Shown here in pieces: positions 1 through 7,732 of a stretch of DNA of 16,694 nucleotides. The stretch's first letter is position 1. The number at the start of each line of letters is the position of its first letter. The notes beneath the pieces are model-generated. The model saw only the letters and a program-made list of their open reading frames with translations, was not told the DNA's origin and made no database searches. A program made the translations under genes and the position numbers. The DNA comes from Thermoplasmata archaeon (GTDB lineage: Archaea; Thermoplasmatota; Thermoplasmata; Thermoplasmatales; Thermoplasmataceae). The stretch covers positions 1 to 16,694 of the forward strand of contig JAJZLW010000158.1 of NCBI GenBank assembly GCA_021850505.1, read 5' to 3'.

Positions 1-78
1 TTTAAGTCCTAATTGTAAAGTTCTCATGGCTCTTATCTCTTGCAGCCAGTCTTTTCCGAATATGAGGGGAAAGATCAT
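1..78 (-). CDS. Possible 5' end of a divergent gene, cut by the window edge
   Basis: On the minus strand an ATG at position 78 opens a frame of 26 codons that runs off the left edge (MIFPLIFGKDW..., ending LGLK at the edge). Amino-acid content looks protein-like, and a TATAA-like stretch sits about 20 bases before the ATG (roughly 95-100), slightly close for an archaeal TATA box. The opening faintly resembles the start of ASCH-domain proteins (hydrophobic start, then W and an EIR segment), but the glycine and lysine expected there are missing, so I assign no function. It would be divergent from the nuclease at 124. It could be chance. Confidence 0.25.
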   Translation of the reverse strand, partial: MIFPLIFGKDWLQEIRAMRTLQLGLK

Positions 79-123
79 AGGGTGAATATGAAAGTTATAA
101 GAACATTTGGTATGGTGAATTAA

Positions 124-1191
124 ATGAGTGAAGATGAGATCAGACAAATCGTGAAAAAAGGGTGTGAATTAGGGGACGAGTATGAGGAAGAAGTTACTAA
201 AGTGACTAAGAAATTACTGTCTGCGATGAATTGGTCAATAAGCGAAATACATAAGCAAGAACCCATGCAAGGAATAAATGGTAAATTGAGAGCTGACTTC
301 CTAATTGGTAATGAGGTGGACGGATTTATCATTGAATTGAAATCACCTGCTGTCCTGATTTCAGATGACCGAGCTAGGGAACAATTACGGGCCTATTTAC
401 TTTTAAAAAAAATAAAATATGGAGTTCTTTACAATGGTCATGAATTGCTTTTGATGATAAGGGACGTAGACAAACCAGTTTATGAATGGAACTGTGAGGA
501 CGATAAAGAAGATATATCTATATTTCTCAATCTTTCAAAGGGAAATTATCCGAAAAACATGGAGAATTTTATTGCCGAAAGCCAAGGACGTAGCAAGCTG
601 AAAGCAATACTCAATGATAACCAAGAAAAAATTAAGGATTCAATCACTGGTATGATATCTGCTGATTATGGGATGCCAGTTGACTTAGTAAGGAATAATA
701 TAAAGATCGACCTTGGAGTTGTGTCAAAAGGCATATCACTTGACCATGGAGTCAAGGCAGTTCCTAAAGTGTCGCGTAAAGAGCTCACCTCATTGAGAGA
801 TGGGCTCGTTATAATCTGCCCTTCCGATTCATCTGGCCCTTCCTGGCTGAAGAAATATTATGCATGGAGATCGGTAAAAATAAGCAGAAAACCAATATAC
901 TTTGCGCTGTACGTCAGCTGGCCATCTTCAAAGGTTTTATATTTTGGAGAGATCGAAACACTGGTTGATGTCGAAGACAAATCTTTGACCAGGAAATATG
1001 GGCAACCTGAGGTCAATCCATCAGATTATGGTAAAAAGGCAATAATACTCAAGCCAGGTTCGCTGAGGGAGCTTTCGGATCCAATAGGTATTGTTCCAGG
1101 TAAAAGAGGCGGTATTATGGGCCCAAGATATTCCTCGCTTGACAATTTCGTAAAAGCTGTTACAATTGAGGACCTCAGTTTCGATGATTGA
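124..1191 (+). CDS. PD-(D/E)XK nuclease, HsdR-N-like, with an extra C-terminal domain
   Basis: A 355-residue soluble protein. Residues about 20-125 look like the nuclease domain found at the N terminus of type I restriction R subunits. Asp58 lies in RADFLIG, Glu71 and Lys73 form the E-L-K of the PD-(D/E)XK active site, and Gln87...Tyr91 gives the QxxxY motif common in HsdR-like nucleases. No helicase domain follows, so it is not a full HsdR. The C-terminal part (about 215-300, containing KPIYFALYVSWP and YFGEIETL) is strand-rich and looks like a small nucleic-acid-binding barrel of PUA/EVE type; this is inference. The ATG at 124 has GGTGA five bases upstream. Likely role: DNA cleavage in defence, alone or with neighbouring R-M genes. 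It has no cognate methylase immediately beside it. Confidence 0.75.
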   Translation: MSEDEIRQIVKKGCELGDEYEEEVTKVTKKLLSAMNWSISEIHKQEPMQGINGKLRADFLIGNEVDGFIIELKSPAVLISDDRAREQLRAYLLLKKIKYGVLYNGHELLLMIRDVDKPVYEWNCEDDKEDISIFLNLSKGNYPKNMENFIAESQGRSKLKAILNDNQEKIKDSITGMISADYGMPVDLVRNNIKIDLGVVSKGISLDHGVKAVPKVSRKELTSLRDGLVIICPSDSSGPSWLKKYYAWRSVKISRKPIYFALYVSWPSSKVLYFGEIETLVDVEDKSLTRKYGQPEVNPSDYGKKAIILKPGSLRELSDPIGIVPGKRGGIMGPRYSSLDNFVKAVTIEDLSFDD

Positions 1192-1586
1192 AAACTCACT
1201 GAGGAAATCTCCGTGGTTGGTCTAAAATTAAGTTGGTGTAAATAATCTAAGTTAATTGCTTCCAACGTATTTGGTAATTTAACTCTCCAAAGGTAAGTAC
1301 GTTTGCTAATTATGCCCCCAATATAATCAAAGTTTAATGAAATCGGGCCTTATTGCCAGAGGATATTTGTTCAACGGACCACATTGACCGGCTTTATACT
1401 TAAAAGGTCATTCTTGATGGAATTCAGGTGCAAAATTGATTTCAGGTGCTGAGCCACTTGGCCAATTACGAGTGGATCATGAAAAGGTTTATCTAAATCG
1501 TAACCGTATTCTTTTTGTCATGGCTGTCAAATCAAATTGTTGTTTTGAATACTCCTTAGAAGTGCGCAATGTACGATCAAGATTGT
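1192..1586. other. Gene-free stretch between the nuclease and the paralogue pair
   Basis: About 400 bases, AT-rich, with stops in all frames and no tRNA, CRISPR or recognisable protein remnant. The end of the preceding gene and the first bases here contain a weak interrupted hairpin (CTCAGT about 1173-1178 against ACTGAG about 1198-1203), which might help termination. A 9-base direct repeat TTCAGGTGC occurs twice between about 1423 and 1449. Neither is strong evidence of function. The stretch ends in the promoter of the gene at 1621. Confidence 0.4.
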
Positions 1587-1602
1587 TAATATTTAAAATT
1601 TA
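1587..1602 (+). promoter_or_regulatory. Probable TATA box for the gene at 1621
   Basis: TAATATTTAAAATTTA is centred about 27 bases before the ATG at 1621. No Shine-Dalgarno sequence lies between the two. In Thermoplasmatales many first genes of transcription units are leaderless, with the TATA box at this distance from the start codon, so this box and the ATG choice support each other. Confidence 0.5.
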
Positions 1603-1620
1603 GATATTACGGAATGAATT

Positions 1621-2559
1621 ATGAAAATAAGTGAAGTTCATGCAAAGCTGGATAGAAGATGCGTCATTGCGATCAGGCAGCACACCGGAATATTTGAACT
1701 GCTTGCGAGGATGGATCAAAGGATACCTGCTTACACTTTCACCGAAGATGACAAGACATACATACAGCTATTCTTTCCCAAATCTGGAAAACCTTCTCAA
1801 TCAATGAATCCCATTCTTTCCAGGAAGGATCTCGTTGAGAAGAGATCTTATTATTCCATAACAGAGAGGATCAACAACGTTGAGGGGATGAAAGTCATTG
1901 GAAACCTTCTCGAAGCAACATCGGTAGCACTGAACGACGCATATCTGCTTAAAGATGAACTTTATCTGGATTTCAGGTTTCACAGAAGCAAGCTGCATGA
2001 GATTGATGACATTCTTTCGGAGGTGATAGGAAAGAACCAGAACTTCAGGATCGTAAAGCTGTCGCATTCTCGTTCCCTTAAAGATAGGATGGAATCCATG
2101 AATTCGCAGACTCCACTTGCTGTGGTACGGTATTCAATGAATTTCCCAACCGATAACGCATTGATGGAATACATGAGAGTTAACCATCCAGATGCAGTAG
2201 CGGAGATTGAGGGAAGATCTGTTACCGAGGAAGGAATAAAGGTTCTTCTATATACCTCTAAACCCATTGTGGCTGAAGGCGTCACACCAATATCGGTTGA
2301 AGACAACGTATATGAATCATATGTATATGAAAAGGCCCTTGTTGAGGGACGGAAGAGAGGGAATGATGCAAGGATTCCCAGGATAGCTTTCTTTCTTAAC
2401 ATAGAGAGTGGGAGACTATTCGATACAACGTTCGTTCCCGCTGCAGAAGCTGACGAATATGTTTCGATAATGATGAACTCGCTGATGTCTGATCATGGAT
2501 CGCATCCGCTGCTTGAATATTATTCCGAACTGGATGAGGAGGTTTGGGTATGGCTATAA
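1621..2559 (+). CDS. Unknown protein, paralogue A of a tandem pair
   Basis: 312 residues, soluble, no signal peptide or membrane segment, and I do not recognise the family. It shares a layout with the next gene: a central segment (LYLDFRFHRS at 114-123; the next gene has FADYRFHSS at 116-124), a later segment ending in a T-x-F-V-P motif (DTTFVP here, SSTFVP there), and an identical closing pattern V-W-x-W-hydrophobic. The central segment followed by FRIVKLSHS faintly recalls the N-terminal regulatory domain of bacterio-opsin-activator-like archaeal regulators, but I see no helix-turn-helix. The ATG at 1621 sits about 27 bases after a TATA-like box, fitting a leaderless start. The next gene begins 20 bases after its stop, so the two are probably co-transcribed. 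Confidence 0.7.
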   Translation: MKISEVHAKLDRRCVIAIRQHTGIFELLARMDQRIPAYTFTEDDKTYIQLFFPKSGKPSQSMNPILSRKDLVEKRSYYSITERINNVEGMKVIGNLLEATSVALNDAYLLKDELYLDFRFHRSKLHEIDDILSEVIGKNQNFRIVKLSHSRSLKDRMESMNSQTPLAVVRYSMNFPTDNALMEYMRVNHPDAVAEIEGRSVTEEGIKVLLYTSKPIVAEGVTPISVEDNVYESYVYEKALVEGRKRGNDARIPRIAFFLNIESGRLFDTTFVPAAEADEYVSIMMNSLMSDHGSHPLLEYYSELDEEVWVWL

Positions 2560-2579
2560 CCCGGGGGCAAGAGGGGTGA

Positions 2580-3464
2580 GTGAAAATTCTGTATCGCGAC
2601 GTTGAGAGGATCCTTGATACGAGAATGTCAATATCCGTGGAACAGCAGCATCCTGTAATCCCCATCCTGGAGAAGGAGGCTGACACAATTCCGCTTGACT
2701 TCCACCCTTCAGGGAGAGATTCCCACATCGATCTCTTCATATGCGCGGACGCTGCACAGAAGCTGAAGGGAATCCTCTCCCAGTTCAACCCCAGAAACAG
2801 GGGAGACTGCCTGATGGTCAGGATAAGGGCGGATGAGATGAGAACGGCATCCACAATCCTGGAAGAGGCAGCCATGGTAAAGACAGCTGTACGCGGAGGG
2901 CTCTACCTGAAAGGCAATAGCATCTTCGCGGATTACAGATTTCATTCATCATCGTCACAAGACATCACCGAGATAGGGAGGAGGATAATCAGCATGAAGA
3001 ACAGGACAAGGATATCCGATCTCGGACCGACAAATGGGGGGATATCTGCAATGGATTCCGTAGATGGTAGGATACGCCTTGGTGTGGTCACCTACGAGGC
3101 AGACATCCTTAATGGAACTGGTCTTCCTTCTGGTGAGGACTGCTATATAGAATACAACTTCTCCAGTCGGGAGGAGAGTGGTTTCAGGGCTATTGTCTAT
3201 CAGGGAAATGAATTCTCCGTCCGGCATATCAGATCATCATTCCTGGACGACGTGCAGAGGTTATCCGAGGAGAGGAGGGTACCGAAGGCTGCCATTCTCG
3301 CACGCACCCTGGAAGGCAGGTACAGGTCATCCACTTTCGTGCCCTTCTCCATGATGGATGATCAGCTCTCGGTGCTTTACGGTGCATCGGAGAAGCACCC
3401 AGAGGCAAAGTTCAAGCTGGTTGCCGTCAGATCGTATGACAGAAGCGTGTGGGATTGGATATAA
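2580..3464 (+). CDS. Unknown protein, paralogue B of the tandem pair
   Basis: 294 residues, GTG start at 2580 preceded by a purine-rich GGGGGCAAGAGGG stretch that can act as a ribosome site. It is homologous in layout to the preceding gene: a YRFH motif at residues 119-122, SSTFVPF near the C terminus, and a final VWDWI. Overall identity is low, so the duplication is old. It is more GC-rich than the nuclease and Z1 genes on either side. No catalytic motif or DNA-binding domain is visible to me. Its stop TAA overlaps the ATG of the following small gene (TAATG), which suggests translational coupling of the two. Confidence 0.65.
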   Translation: MKILYRDVERILDTRMSISVEQQHPVIPILEKEADTIPLDFHPSGRDSHIDLFICADAAQKLKGILSQFNPRNRGDCLMVRIRADEMRTASTILEEAAMVKTAVRGGLYLKGNSIFADYRFHSSSSQDITEIGRRIISMKNRTRISDLGPTNGGISAMDSVDGRIRLGVVTYEADILNGTGLPSGEDCYIEYNFSSREESGFRAIVYQGNEFSVRHIRSSFLDDVQRLSEERRVPKAAILARTLEGRYRSSTFVPFSMMDDQLSVLYGASEKHPEAKFKLVAVRSYDRSVWDWI

Positions 3465-3658
3465 TGGAGATTTTAATGGGGAGAAAAAGCATCGACAAGA
3501 AAGAGATAGAGCTTGAGTTCGAGCGGGCTACGAAGAACACATACAGATTTCAGGAGAAGGGTTCTGAGTCTCCTGTGATAGGCACTCTGTATGTCCAGAA
3601 ATCGGTGTTCGGTTCCTTGGAACCGAAGAAAGTGAAGGTTACGGTGGAGTGGGAATGA
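3464..3658 (+). CDS. Small conserved-looking protein, 64 residues
   Basis: The ATG at 3464 shares a base with the stop of the preceding gene. A second in-frame ATG at 3476 (start MGRKS) and a GTG at 3449 are alternatives; I prefer 3464 because of the coupling. The sequence is charged and compact, with a segment NTYRFQEKG and then IGTLYVQKSVF before the last strand KVKVTVEWE. This pattern (an aromatic strand, IGTLYVxKS, a basic then beta end) recalls small proteins found near mobile elements and R-M genes in many prokaryotes. I do not know a function for them. Confidence 0.55.
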   Translation: MEILMGRKSIDKKEIELEFERATKNTYRFQEKGSESPVIGTLYVQKSVFGSLEPKKVKVTVEWE

Positions 3659-3694
3659 GACTTCGAAGATTGGGGAGATTTTGAAGGTGCAAAA

Positions 3695-3850
3695 ATGAAT
3701 AGTAAATTTGAAAATGATTTGATAGAAATCTGCACTGCTATAGCCGAGTTGCAGAGGAGGAAGAATATAGGGTGGAATAAAAGCCGCAAAACAAAGGAAA
3801 GATTATACGGCGCTGAAAGAGAATTTGTTGCGATCAGGAATAAGGTGTAG
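3695..3850 (+). CDS. Very small protein, 51 residues, upstream of the Z1 gene
   Basis: ATG at 3695, 51 codons, stop at 3848-3850. It begins MNSKFENDLIEICTAIAEL and continues as a basic helical segment (QRRKNIGWNKSRKTKERLYG). GAAGGTG eight to ten bases upstream can act as a ribosome site. The frame is intact and its composition matches its surroundings, but I do not recognise it. It could encode a small regulator or an accessory helix for the Z1 protein, or be chance. Directly after its stop, a further 18-codon frame (3853-3909) ends on the ATG of the Z1 gene and may serve as a translational coupler. Confidence 0.4.
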   Translation: MNSKFENDLIEICTAIAELQRRKNIGWNKSRKTKERLYGAEREFVAIRNKV

Positions 3851-3905
3851 AAATGGACAATGTTGCTGCGCAGAAACTAAAGGAAATTTTGGAGTATTGG
3901 ATAAA

Positions 3906-5954
3906 ATGAATGATATAAAGATAGGCGGGTTGCAAGAGAAATATATAAATTCACTCAGGGAAAATAAATTCAGCGATGAGGATATTGAAAAAACCATGGA
4001 AGCTGCAAAACAACTTGTAGAAAAATTCTCTAAAGATGGTGATGACGCTGGACTCCTATTCGGCAGGGTTCAGAGTGGAAAAACAAACAGCATGATAATG
4101 TCCATGGCTAGAGCTAACGATCAAGGATTTACCTTTTTTATTGTTCTAACTTCCGATAATGTTTCCCTATACGAACAAACACTGAAAAGGGTAAAATCAG
4201 GGTTGCAGACATTATTTATTCTCGGAATCGAAGAACTAAAGGATCCTAAGAATATTATGGGAAGGGTAAGAATAGCCTTAAAGTATAATGGCTTAGTTAT
4301 TGTTACAAAAAAGAACCAAATTAATCTAAAGAGCATTGAAAAATTTTTAACGGTATTGGATGTTAGCGGATCGACAGCAATAGTAATGGATGACGAAGCA
4401 GATTTTGGAAGTTTGAATTCCAAAGTTAACAGGGATGAACAAAGCCGGATTCATGAATTAATAATAGCCCTTAGAAAAAAATTCAAAGTTGCAAATTTTG
4501 TTCAAGTCACTGCAACCCCTCAACCTATATTTCTGCAGTCATATAAAAGTGAGTTTAGACCTAAATTTGTAGTTACAATTCCGACTGCAAGCGGCTATAT
4601 AGGAGGTGAAGACTTATTTAATCGGGAATCTGATAATGTCAAAAAAAACATTCAAAGAGTAATAACTGAAAATGAAATAGAAGGAATAATCGAGCACACT
4701 GACTATTCGAGCTTTGGCCTTACAGCTATTCCGGAAGGCATCAGGAGGGCAATCAGCGTTTTCATGGTAGGATCTGTCTGTAAGAAAATTACAGGCAGTA
4801 AAGCCACTCAAAATTCAATGCTATGCCACATAAGTAGTAAGCAAGATGCGCACAGATCTCTTAATAGTCTTGTAAACAGGTACGTTCAGATTGTGTCTGA
4901 AAATCTAAGTGACACGAATGGTGAGTATAGACAAGGAATCGATCAGGATTTGGTTTCAGCCTATGAGGATATTGGACAGACTTTTAAAGGAACAATGCCT
5001 AATTTTGAAATGGTTAGATCTGAAATTTATGCAAATGTATTCTCAACTAACGTTCAGATCATTATAGGGGGAAAAGAAAGGAAGAACCCAACTTACGATG
5101 CCCTGTTCAATATTTTAATAGGCGGTGAAAGACTGGGAAGAGGACTTACAATACCTAACTTAACAGTTACTTACTATGGAAGAGCTACAAATGCCCCAAA
5201 GGTTGATACTATTCTTCAGCACTCTAGGATGTACGGTTACAGAAAGAACTTATTGGATGTGATGCGCTTTTATTCCACCGAAAACCTTTTCGAAATCTAC
5301 CACGATGTTTTCACTTCAGACAATGAGGAATGGGAATACTTCTCTTCTTCAACCCATTCAGGAAACATGCCAGTAATACTTTCTCTTGCGCGTACATCAA
5401 AACTTAGGCCAACGAGAAAAGAGGTGATTCCCATTGAGAATATCTTGAAATATTTCCCTGGAAAAGCCTATATAATGTATAAAGCAAAAGATGAAAATAC
5501 GGGCGAAATTGATAAGGCTCTGGAAGAATTTCAGGATATGCGCACATATCCAGTGGACACAACATTCGATAAACTAATGCAACTTTTGCCTCTGTTCAAA
5601 AATGAAGGTTCAGAGCAGAGATGGAATGCAGATGCTATATCAGAAGCAATAAAAAATATTGAGTTAAACAACAAAAGCGCCAACGAAAAAGATAAAATAA
5701 AGCCTCGAATCGTAGTCAGAAGAGACAGAAACATTACCAAGGATTATCGTAGCGTACTCTCCTCAGATGACAATACGATACGGGAAGATAAAAGTTTGAT
5801 GCTTTTCGCATATAGATTAAACGGAAAACATGAAGACAACTGGAGCGGCAAACCTGTTTGGGTACCAGTGATTAGATTTCCAGTCGGTAATGCCTACTAT
5901 TATACAACCACCTACTCAGTACCGGAGGGAGGCGAAGAAGAGGGGGAAAACTAA
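3906..5954 (+). CDS. Z1-domain superfamily II ATPase of an R-M system
   Basis: 682 residues from ATG 3906. A longer frame from a TTG at 3825 exists, but it would overlap the small frame at 3695-3850 and adds a cysteine-rich extension unlike the family. Visible motifs: Walker A GRVQSGKT at 53-60, Walker B VMDDEAD at 160-166, SF2 motif III TATPQ at about 202-206, then the Z1 signature with GGERLGRGLTIP near 405 and DTILQHSRMYGYR near 433, the latter acting as an arginine-finger-like motif VI. Z1 proteins are known from comparative genomics (Iyer and co-workers' MutL/MORC R-M analysis) in operons with C5 methylases, GHKL ATPases and nucleases, where they probably translocate on or remodel DNA. 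Here a C5 methylase follows directly, but no GHKL ATPase is seen. At 682 residues it may be somewhat shorter than typical members. Confidence 0.85.
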   Translation: MNDIKIGGLQEKYINSLRENKFSDEDIEKTMEAAKQLVEKFSKDGDDAGLLFGRVQSGKTNSMIMSMARANDQGFTFFIVLTSDNVSLYEQTLKRVKSGLQTLFILGIEELKDPKNIMGRVRIALKYNGLVIVTKKNQINLKSIEKFLTVLDVSGSTAIVMDDEADFGSLNSKVNRDEQSRIHELIIALRKKFKVANFVQVTATPQPIFLQSYKSEFRPKFVVTIPTASGYIGGEDLFNRESDNVKKNIQRVITENEIEGIIEHTDYSSFGLTAIPEGIRRAISVFMVGSVCKKITGSKATQNSMLCHISSKQDAHRSLNSLVNRYVQIVSENLSDTNGEYRQGIDQDLVSAYEDIGQTFKGTMPNFEMVRSEIYANVFSTNVQIIIGGKERKNPTYDALFNILIGGERLGRGLTIPNLTVTYYGRATNAPKVDTILQHSRMYGYRKNLLDVMRFYSTENLFEIYHDVFTSDNEEWEYFSSSTHSGNMPVILSLARTSKLRPTRKEVIPIENILKYFPGKAYIMYKAKDENTGEIDKALEEFQDMRTYPVDTTFDKLMQLLPLFKNEGSEQRWNADAISEAIKNIELNNKSANEKDKIKPRIVVRRDRNITKDYRSVLSSDDNTIREDKSLMLFAYRLNGKHEDNWSGKPVWVPVIRFPVGNAYYYTTTYSVPEGGEEEGEN

Positions 5955-5980
5955 TAGAGTCTGCAGAACGAATAAGCAGC

Positions 5981-5992
5981 ATATTTAAATAT
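5981..5992 (+). promoter_or_regulatory. Possible TATA box for the C5 methylase at 6013
   Basis: ATATTTAAATAT lies about 26 bases before the ATG at 6013, the normal distance for a leaderless archaeal transcript. It sits in the short gap after the Z1 gene, so the methylase may have its own promoter as well as read-through from Z1. Independent methylase expression makes sense for host protection, but this use is inference. Confidence 0.45.
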
Positions 5993-6012
5993 GATTGAAT
6001 GTTGCTCGCTTG

Positions 6013-7488
6013 ATGGCACAGATTATGGATTTAATGGGTATGTCGCCGGAAGATGAGACGCTCAAGTGTGCATCGTTGTTTTCGGGGTCGGGAGGTCTGG
6101 ACTGCGGCTTCCATATGCAGGGTTCCTTTAAGACGGTATTTGCTTTAGATAAAGACAAACAAGCAATTGAGTCATTTCGCATCAACTTCAAAGCTAATCA
6201 GTATAAGTTTGGCACTGAGCGCTCAGATATGTCAGACGGCCCAATTTATATAAATTACGATATTGTCAACACAAATTTCGGGTCCCCTCCCGTGAGTTCT
6301 GTGCATCCGGACGTAATAATAGGAGGTCCCCCATGCCAGGACTTCTCAATAGTAAGGGGACCCGAAAGAGCAAAAAAAGGCTTGAAAGTAAAGCGCGGGC
6401 GATTATATGCATATTTTGTAAAAAGTCTTCTTTACCTAGAACCGAAATACTTTGTATTCGAAAATGTAGCTGGTCTGAAAACAGAGAACGGAGGCAAGTC
6501 TTGGGATACAATAAAGGAAGACTTTTCAAATCTTTCTCTTCACTCTGACGAGATAAAAGACATAACTGGAAATGATTTTAAACACAGTAATCTGGGATAT
6601 GAGCTTATTTTTAGTGATATAGTCGACTCTTCATTTCATGGAGTGGCTCAGACTAGAAAAAGAGCCATTATAATAGGTGTTAGGAGAGACCTTATTGCTG
6701 ACAATAATTCTTTGAAAGACAAGTTGCGGAATCTATGCAGAATTAAGCTGTCAGGGCAAGATCTGAATTTATCAGTGTTCCCCATGACAACATTGGAGGT
6801 TCTTGAGGGGGCACCGCTTCCCGAACTTAGAGAAAAATATGATAAGATAATGAAAGAATGGAAACAACAGATGGGCGGTTCAAATCTTAATAAGGCGAAA
6901 AAGTGGGCCGGGAAGCTAGATGAATGGTATTCTGGGGACGCAGTCATAGACTACTGCACTGTTAACTCGATAAATGCTGCTAGCGAATCCGAACTGGTAG
7001 AAGCTTTTGAACAGCACAAGGAGATACTGAAGTTACTTGGATATTATGGAAGGCCAATCGAGCAGGTAAAATTCAGAGACAAAAGCAATAATACTGCCAA
7101 TGAAAAAAAAACAGTGCTCAGGCGCATGGCATTCATACCTGTGGACGAGAACTACAAATTTTTGGCATCTTATAAAAAATTTCGCGTAGAGGGTAAAGGA
7201 ATAAGTTTTATCTATAAAAGGATCCATCCACTCAAACCTGCATACACAGTGGTCGCGAAAGGAGGTGGAGGAACTTATGGGTATCATTACACTCATGCTA
7301 GGAGTCGGCTCACCAATAGGGAAAGAGCTAGACTTCAATCTTTTCCAGATTGGTTTGAATTCTCCGGAACATACCAACAGCAAAGATCCCAGATTGGGGA
7401 TGCAGTTCCTCCGCTACTAGGCAAAGCAATTGCAGAGACGATATATGAAATTAATGCAATTATATTCACTACTGGCGGAAATAAATGA
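6013..7488 (+). CDS. DNA (cytosine-5)-methyltransferase, partner of the Z1 gene
   Basis: 491 residues from ATG 6013; a TTG at 5995 would add six residues. I prefer 6013 because the TATA-like box at 5981-5992 then gives a leaderless start and neither site has a Shine-Dalgarno sequence. All core C5 motifs are present: motif I LFSGSGGLDCGF (22-33) for S-adenosylmethionine, motif IV GGPPCQDFS with catalytic Cys108, motif VI ENVAGL with Glu150, motif VIII QTRKRAIIIG, motif IX RLTNRERARLQSFP, and motif X QIGDAVPPLLGKAI. The long region between VIII and IX holds the target-recognition domain, so specificity cannot be read. It methylates cytosine in duplex DNA, presumably to protect host sites from the Z1-associated nuclease activity. 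Confidence 0.93.
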   Translation: MAQIMDLMGMSPEDETLKCASLFSGSGGLDCGFHMQGSFKTVFALDKDKQAIESFRINFKANQYKFGTERSDMSDGPIYINYDIVNTNFGSPPVSSVHPDVIIGGPPCQDFSIVRGPERAKKGLKVKRGRLYAYFVKSLLYLEPKYFVFENVAGLKTENGGKSWDTIKEDFSNLSLHSDEIKDITGNDFKHSNLGYELIFSDIVDSSFHGVAQTRKRAIIIGVRRDLIADNNSLKDKLRNLCRIKLSGQDLNLSVFPMTTLEVLEGAPLPELREKYDKIMKEWKQQMGGSNLNKAKKWAGKLDEWYSGDAVIDYCTVNSINAASESELVEAFEQHKEILKLLGYYGRPIEQVKFRDKSNNTANEKKTVLRRMAFIPVDENYKFLASYKKFRVEGKGISFIYKRIHPLKPAYTVVAKGGGGTYGYHYTHARSRLTNRERARLQSFPDWFEFSGTYQQQRSQIGDAVPPLLGKAIAETIYEINAIIFTTGGNK

Positions 7489-7732
7489 GCCTTGCAAAAT
7501 AGTGGCTATGGCAATTCATACCGGATGCAGGACAGTTTTTTCTTTGCATAGACCAATGTGGAGGAAAAATTAAATGGATCTGAAATGTCTGTCGTATCAC
7601 AACTTCTTCTCGTTAGGGGTCTAAAAAGGACGGGGAACTTATTTATGTCGGTCCTCCAGACATTCCATGAAAAATTAATACTATGGCAAAATATGTATCG
7701 GTGTGGTCTTCTTTGAACGGGTGTAGTAAATC
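7489..7732 (+). other. Gap between the two R-M modules
   Basis: 244 bases without an intact gene. One frame right after the methylase stop reads WLWQFIPDAGQFFL and a few more residues between two stops, which could be a gene scrap but is too short to assign. GAAAAATTAATA around 7668-7679 could be a promoter element for the endonuclease, though it is farther from the GTG at 7733 than usual for a leaderless gene. No repeat or terminator stands out. Confidence 0.3.

Noticed and set aside
3825..3905. Longer start for the Z1 protein from a TTG at 3825
   Set aside because: The added residues are cysteine-rich and overlap a separate 51-codon frame; the ATG at 3906 directly precedes a normal family start and overlaps an upstream stop.
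7489..7600. Short translated scrap after the first methylase (WLWQFIPDAGQFFL...)
   Set aside because: It lies between two in-frame stops, is under 30 residues and matches nothing I recognise.
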